Shown here: positions 5,030-8,093 of the stretch, one piece after another
Position numbering within the stretch: the first letter of the stretch is position 1
How the letters are laid out: every line of letters begins with the position of its first letter
Assembly: GCA_002342685.1 (NCBI GenBank)
Contig: DDQN01000065.1
Span: 1-8,093 of the forward strand
DNA from: Vibrio sp. UBA2441
GTDB lineage: Bacteria > Pseudomonadota > Gammaproteobacteria > Enterobacterales > Vibrionaceae
Direction of reading: 5' to 3'
Length of the DNA stretch: 8,093 bases
The notes under the pieces: generated by a model
Seen by the model: only the letters and a program-made list of their open reading frames with translations
Database searches by the model: none
Told to the model about the DNA's origin: nothing
Translations under genes and position numbers: made by a program

Positions 5030-5748
5030 TTCTCGCCATCCTCAGTTTTGCGCTGACGAATATAGAGGTAAACCGTATGTTTTGATATGTTCAGGCGGTC
5101 AGCAACACGATTTATCGCATCTTTAATATCAAAAATACCTTTGTCATAAAGCTCCATCACTATTTGACGATTCTTGGTATTATTGGATACCGATTTATCG
5201 GTATTAATATCCTCAATAGTATGTTCAACCGTCTGATCAACCAACTCAACCACATCACTGGCGAAATTGACTGATGAAGCCGCTTCTTTGGCTTCCTCTG
5301 TAGGCATAAACGATTGCAATACTTGAGAGAACGGCGCATCCAAGTTGATATTGATACAAAGTAAGCCTATCACTCTTTGACTACCATTACGTATAGCAAT
5401 GGTGATCGACTTCATTAAGACGCCACCTTTTGCACGAGTAAAATACGCCCGTGAAAAATTTCGTTCAGAGCCTTCAATGTCTCTTAGCATCTTGAGCGCC
5501 AAGTCAGTAATAGGAGACCCGACCTTACGTCCGGTATTTTCACCATTGGCAATTTTTATTGCCGAAGTATCTAGACTTTCTAAAGAATGAAGAACGATTT
5601 CACAAAATGGCCCAATTAAACCAGCTATACCATCAACGACCGCTTCATAAGACTTTAAAATAATTAGATCGTGTTCACTAAATGGTTCTACTACTACGGA
5701 TTCTATTTCCATTAATGCATCGGCATGCATCACTTCTGATGTTGTCAC
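5026..5748 (-). CDS. yheO: YheO-like PAS / helix-turn-helix transcriptional regulator
   Basis: The 240-residue product matches the YheO family. An N-terminal YheO-type PAS domain (about 20-140) contains ILKSYEAVVDGIAGLIG, CEIVLHSLESL and IANGENTGRKVGSPITDL, with GVLMKSITIAIRN and VIGLLCININLD behind it. A C-terminal DNA-binding domain (about 180-232) contains NRQIVMELYDKGIFDIKDA and the HTH stretch VADRLNISKHTVYLYIRQ. The ligand and targets are not established as far as I know. The start is the GTG at 5748, supported by TGAGG 9 bases upstream and a length equal to the E. coli protein; the ATG at 5775 has no ribosome binding site. It leads the operon and overlaps tusD by 4 bases (GTGA), so it is co-translated with the sulfur-relay genes and may respond to a related signal. 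Confidence 0.93.
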   Translation of the reverse strand: MTTSEVMHADALMEIESVVVEPFSEHDLIILKSYEAVVDGIAGLIGPFCEIVLHSLESLDTSAIKIANGENTGRKVGSPITDLALKMLRDIEGSERNFSRAYFTRAKGGVLMKSITIAIRNGSQRVIGLLCININLDAPFSQVLQSFMPTEEAKEAASSVNFASDVVELVDQTVEHTIEDINTDKSVSNNTKNRQIVMELYDKGIFDIKDAINRVADRLNISKHTVYLYIRQRKTEDGEK

Positions 5749-5757
5749 AACTACTAA

Positions 5758-5762
5758 CCTCA
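5758..5762 (-). promoter_or_regulatory. Ribosome binding site deciding the yheO start
   Basis: TGAGG on the minus strand lies 9 bases before the GTG at 5748. This selects the 240-residue form over the longer frame starting at 5775, which lies upstream of this site. Confidence 0.7.
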
Positions 5763-5805
5763 GATAAAAAATCAACTAATTGGTGCAAGTTTATCAGAAA
5801 ATTTG

Positions 5806-5811
5806 ATCATA
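5806..5811 (-). promoter_or_regulatory. Possible -10 element of the yheO-tusDCB promoter
   Basis: TATGAT on the minus strand matches the -10 consensus at 5 of 6 positions and lies between the fkpA terminator and yheO, where the operon promoter should be. No good -35 is seen at the right distance (CCTAAT at 17 bases), so it may need an activator or be wrong. Confidence 0.28.
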
Positions 5812-5846
5812 GCATCGTAATAGTACGAATTAGGAACAATTAACAT

Positions 5847-5870
5847 AAAAAAAGCCCGGAATTTCCGGGC
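5847..5870 (-). terminator. Intrinsic terminator of fkpA
   Basis: On the minus strand GCCCGGAAATTCCGGGC is followed directly by seven T residues: a strong G+C-rich stem with a small A+T loop and a perfect U-tract. It lies about 64 bases after the fkpA stop, separating fkpA from yheO-tusDCB. An A+T-only helper stem (AATAAAGA/TCTTTATT, 5901-5927) lies between stop and terminator. Confidence 0.92.
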
Positions 5871-5934
5871 CTTGTCTAGTTACATTGAAATCAACAATTT
5901 AATAAAGATTGGTTATAACTCTTTATTTTTGGAT

Positions 5935-6735
5935 TTATTCAGCAGGAGTTTCTGCAGCAACCTCACCAGTATCAACGCTAACCAATTCTACTTCGAATAC
6001 AAGCGTTGAGTTTGCTGGAATCGTTGGTGTATCTTGAGTACCGTAGGCCAGCTCCGGCGGGATAACAAACTTGAACTTCGAACCTACTGGCATTAATTGC
6101 ACGCCTTCAGTCCAACCAGGGATCACTCTGTTTAATGGGAAAGTCGCTGTTTGATTGCGATCGTATGAGCTATCAAACTTAGTGCCGTCCGTTAATGTTC
6201 CTACATAATGAACTTCCACGGTATCTGTTGCCACTGGCTTTTCACCGTCAGCAGGCGTCAACACCTGATATAGTAATCCAGAAGCCGTTTTCGTCACGCC
6301 TTCTTGTTTCTCAAACTCTGCACGGAAATCTTCACCCGCTTTTATCGACGCTTCAGACTTCTCTTTCGCTTGCTCTTCTACTTTTGCTGTAACACGTTTA
6401 TCTAAAGACTCTAATACCGCCTGAATTTCTTCTTGTGTTAGCTCTGCTTTCTCAGAAAATGCGTCTTCAATACCTTTAAGAACAAATTCTTTTTCTAGAT
6501 TAATACCAATTTCTGCCGGTTTTTGCAGACTAGACTCTAAATAGTTAGCAAATGAAACACCGATAGCGTATGCCGCTTTTTCATCATCAGTTTTAAAGTT
6601 TACCACTGTGCCAGTTTCAGCTTGTACTTGCTCTGCTTGAGGGGCAACTTCTTCTTTTGGTGCTTCTTCTTTCTGACAACCTACAGCAAGCATAACGGTT
6701 GCTGCTAATAGGGACACTTTAAACAAAGATTTCAT
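5935..6735 (-). CDS. fkpA: FkpA/Mip-type FKBP peptidyl-prolyl cis-trans isomerase, probable lipoprotein
   Basis: FkpA-type proteins catalyse proline cis-trans isomerisation and act as chaperones in the periplasm. The 266-residue protein has an N-terminal signal (1-19), a charged linker (21-48), an alpha-helical dimerisation domain (about 49-150) and an FKBP domain (about 152-255). FKBP active-site residues are all present: Tyr177, Phe187, Asp188, Phe199, Val204-Ile205, Trp208, Tyr231, Ile239 and Phe247. The signal ends LAVGC with Cys20, a plausible lipobox followed by Gln, so the protein may be lipid-anchored in the outer membrane rather than soluble as in E. coli; the -3 Ala is not ideal. 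A tail TGEVAAETPAE follows the domain. GGAG lies 7 bases before the ATG. Single-gene unit with its own terminator, divergent from the WD40-slyX pair. E. coli fkpA is in the sigmaE regulon; no clear sigmaE promoter was found here. Confidence 0.95.
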   Translation of the reverse strand: MKSLFKVSLLAATVMLAVGCQKEEAPKEEVAPQAEQVQAETGTVVNFKTDDEKAAYAIGVSFANYLESSLQKPAEIGINLEKEFVLKGIEDAFSEKAELTQEEIQAVLESLDKRVTAKVEEQAKEKSEASIKAGEDFRAEFEKQEGVTKTASGLLYQVLTPADGEKPVATDTVEVHYVGTLTDGTKFDSSYDRNQTATFPLNRVIPGWTEGVQLMPVGSKFKFVIPPELAYGTQDTPTIPANSTLVFEVELVSVDTGEVAAETPAE

Positions 6736-6743
6736 CTAATACT

Positions 6744-6765
6744 CCATTGTAATGGCAACGCCATT
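6744..6765 (-). promoter_or_regulatory. Two competing short hairpins in the fkpA leader
   Basis: AATGGC-AAC-GCCATT (6751-6765) is a 6-base stem. Its ribosome-proximal arm can instead pair with the bases leading into the Shine-Dalgarno sequence (CCATTGTAATGG, 6744-6755). The GGAG of fkpA starts within the alternative stem, so folding could affect access of the ribosome. Short stems; may be chance. Confidence 0.28.
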
Positions 6766-6795
6766 TTTAGTACTACACACTTTTTTATGCTAAAT

Positions 6796-6824
6796 GTGCA
6801 AATATGCTGTGCTATCAATATACT
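6796..6824 (+). promoter_or_regulatory. Candidate promoter of the WD40-slyX unit
   Basis: GTGCAA (6796-6801), a 17-base spacer and TATACT (6819-6824). The -10 matches consensus at 5 of 6 positions, while the -35 is weak (3 of 6). It lies about 40 bases before the ATG at 6866 in the 130-base region shared with divergent fkpA. Confidence 0.38.
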
Positions 6825-6865
6825 AGGGTTATGCCCTTAGACACAAACCGGATTATTTATTTGCA

Positions 6866-7846
6866 ATGAGACTATTCTCTCACATTATGTTTATTGTCTT
6901 TGTCATCTCCATGTTAAGTGGTTGCTTCTATTCCACACAAGATGACCAACGCTGGGAAATTGAACCTAAAGGCACCACCAGCTTTGCATTAAGCCGCGAT
7001 GCTCGTTTCGCTCTTCTGTACTCTAAAGAACGACAACTACTCTTATGGGACTTAAAACAAAACAAAGAGCTCACTGAGTTAGGCAAGCAAGACCCCGCTG
7101 GTAATACAGTTTCGCATATCCGGATCTCTGACAATAGTCGCTATGCGATAACAGCGACTCAACTCAACTTTGCCGTTTGGGACCTTTCATGGAGCCAAGC
7201 CGCTGGTTTATGGTCAATATCTGATGGCCTCATTCGTGATGTTGATATCACCAGCAATGGCGAGCAAGTCTTACTCGGTTTATCTAATGGTAAAGCAATA
7301 TACGTGAACTTAGTCAGCGGACGTCGATTAGAGTTCCTTGCCCACAGAGAAAAAGTTAATACCGTAGCCGTTTCGGCCAACGGCCGGTTTGCTCTCACTG
7401 GCGGAAATGATTACAACGCTTATTTTTGGGACACCCAATCAGGACAAGCTCTTTATATATTCGAACATGACGCACGTATAAACCGCGTCGCCTTGCACAG
7501 GGATGGAAAACTGGCCTTTACCTCAGACGGTGCCAAGGGCAGTTATATTTGGGATCTTAAAACCGGTAAAAAAGTGACTGAGTTAAAATCTTTCTCCAGA
7601 CAGTTAGTATTTTCGACCGCCCGATTCTCAGACGATGGCAAATACCTTGTCACTGGATCTCCCGCTGGCCGTGTCATTTTATGGGATACCACGAGCGGAA
7701 AGAACCTTGACGGTTGGGATGTTGAACCATTAAAAGATACTCGCCCTCCTCGTGCAGTCGTGTATGATGCCGCTTTTGATCATCAAAACCGAGTCGTTTC
7801 TGCCACCTCTGCAGGTATCGCTCAAGCTTGGAAAATAGAAGAATGA
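6866..7846 (+). CDS. WD40-repeat (seven-bladed beta-propeller) lipoprotein, function unknown
   Basis: The 326-residue protein begins with a hydrophobic signal MRLFSHIMFIVFVISM ending in a good lipobox LSGC (Cys20), so it should be a periplasm-facing lipoprotein; Phe at +2 does not call for inner-membrane retention. WD-type strand ends recur every 41-49 residues: WD at 61, 105, 188, 229 and 273, and degenerate YVNL (146) and AWKI (321), consistent with seven blades from about 35 to the C-terminus. Blade signatures such as SANGRFALTGG and SDDGKYLVTGS are clear. There is no catalytic domain, so it is probably a scaffold or binding protein; outer-membrane beta-propeller lipoproteins such as BamB give a structural parallel but no sequence link is claimed. 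The stop overlaps the slyX start (ATGA). No strong Shine-Dalgarno precedes the ATG, so modest expression or another start (Met8) is possible. Confidence 0.88.
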   Translation: MRLFSHIMFIVFVISMLSGCFYSTQDDQRWEIEPKGTTSFALSRDARFALLYSKERQLLLWDLKQNKELTELGKQDPAGNTVSHIRISDNSRYAITATQLNFAVWDLSWSQAAGLWSISDGLIRDVDITSNGEQVLLGLSNGKAIYVNLVSGRRLEFLAHREKVNTVAVSANGRFALTGGNDYNAYFWDTQSGQALYIFEHDARINRVALHRDGKLAFTSDGAKGSYIWDLKTGKKVTELKSFSRQLVFSTARFSDDGKYLVTGSPAGRVILWDTTSGKNLDGWDVEPLKDTRPPRAVVYDAAFDHQNRVVSATSAGIAQAWKIEE

Positions 7847-8070
7847 CTGATTTATCTAAACAAGAACTACAAAATAGAATTGAAGATTTAGAGTGTAAAC
7901 TTGCGTTTCAGGAACAGACTATTGATGAATTAAACGATGCGCTAAGCCAGCAACAGTTGATAATTACTAAAATGCAAGAGCAGATGAAATATGTCGCGAA
8001 CAAGGTCAAAAATATAGATAGTTCTAACCTTGCTGACGCATCAGAAGAAACCCCACCGCCGCATTATTGA
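7843..8070 (+). CDS. slyX: SlyX family coiled-coil protein
   Basis: The 75-residue protein starts MTDLSKQELQNRIEDLECKLAFQEQT and ends with EETPPPHY, the hallmark C-terminus of SlyX. Residues about 6-55 show hydrophobic heptad spacing (LQNRIEDLECKLAFQEQTIDEL and on), so it is probably an oligomeric coiled coil in the cytoplasm. Function is not established; the name comes from a link to the phage phiX174 lysis genetics of its neighbour slyD in E. coli. The ATG at 7843 overlaps the stop of the WD40 gene (ATGA), with AGAAGA just upstream inside that gene, indicating coupling. An ATG at 7828 in the same frame would add five residues not found in the family. In E. coli slyX stands alone divergent to fkpA; here a lipoprotein gene precedes it. 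Confidence 0.95.
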   Translation: MTDLSKQELQNRIEDLECKLAFQEQTIDELNDALSQQQLIITKMQEQMKYVANKVKNIDSSNLADASEETPPPHY

Positions 8071-8073
8071 AAA

Positions 8074-8093
8074 TATGGGCTATGGGCTATGGG
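8074..8093. repeat. Perfect 7-base tandem repeat reaching the window edge
   Basis: TATGGGC occurs twice and is followed by TATGGG at the last base, nearly three perfect copies starting three bases after the slyX stop. The array may continue beyond the window. Such short tandem arrays vary in copy number between strains by slippage. Confidence 0.75.

Noticed and set aside
5749..5775. YheO starting at the ATG at 5775
   Set aside because: There is no ribosome binding site before it; TGAGG precedes the GTG at 5748 and the resulting length equals E. coli YheO.
6751..6769. AATGGC-AAC-GCCATT followed by TTTT as a plus-strand terminator
   Set aside because: No plus-strand gene ends before it, and the T-run is only five bases; it is better read as part of the fkpA leader.
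7828..7842. SlyX starting at the ATG at 7828
   Set aside because: It adds MENRR, absent from the family; the ATG at 7843 forms an ATGA overlap with the gene before it.

Overview
The window carries conserved chromosomal core genes in the gammaproteobacterial order slyX / fkpA / yheO-tusDCB / rpsL-rpsG-fusA-tuf. The protein sequences (EF-G, S12, S7, FkpA, YheO, TusD, SlyX) and the moderate A+T content point to the Vibrionaceae, most likely a Vibrio. This assignment is from recognition of the proteins; no search was run.

Left part (1-3700), minus strand: the str operon. A strong promoter near 3456-3484 (perfect TTGACA, 17-base spacer, TAGAAT, G+C-rich discriminator) drives rpsL, rpsG, fusA and tuf. 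Only the first seven codons of tuf (GTG start) lie inside the left edge. The rpsL-rpsG gap holds a GNRA-type hairpin where S7 translational feedback acts in E. coli. The 156-base rpsG-fusA gap is unusually structured: three hairpins, two of which compete for the same bases, look like a possible attenuator or processing region.

Middle (3696-3956), plus strand: one small A+T-rich gene for an 86-residue zinc-ribbon protein sits between the str operon and the tus genes. In E. coli tusDCB run straight into rpsL, so this gene looks like a lineage-specific insertion. Downstream, on the minus strand, yheO-tusD-tusC-tusB form a tightly packed operon with start/stop overlaps (GTGA, TTGA) and an 8-base gap. 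It encodes a PAS/HTH regulator and the TusBCD sulfur-relay complex for 2-thiouridine in tRNA. A clear intrinsic terminator (5847-5870) separates it from fkpA.

Right part (5935-8093): fkpA (minus) encodes a Mip/FkpA-type periplasmic prolyl isomerase that here has a lipobox cysteine. It is divergent from a two-gene plus-strand unit: a seven-repeat WD40-like lipoprotein translationally coupled (ATGA) to slyX. A perfect 7-base tandem repeat begins just after slyX and runs off the window.

Most of the window is ordinary housekeeping DNA. The less ordinary items are the structured fusA leader, the zinc-ribbon gene, the palindrome upstream of the str promoter, and the uncharacterised WD40 lipoprotein coupled to slyX. 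I see no clear new multi-gene system such as a defence island, CRISPR array or mobile element.
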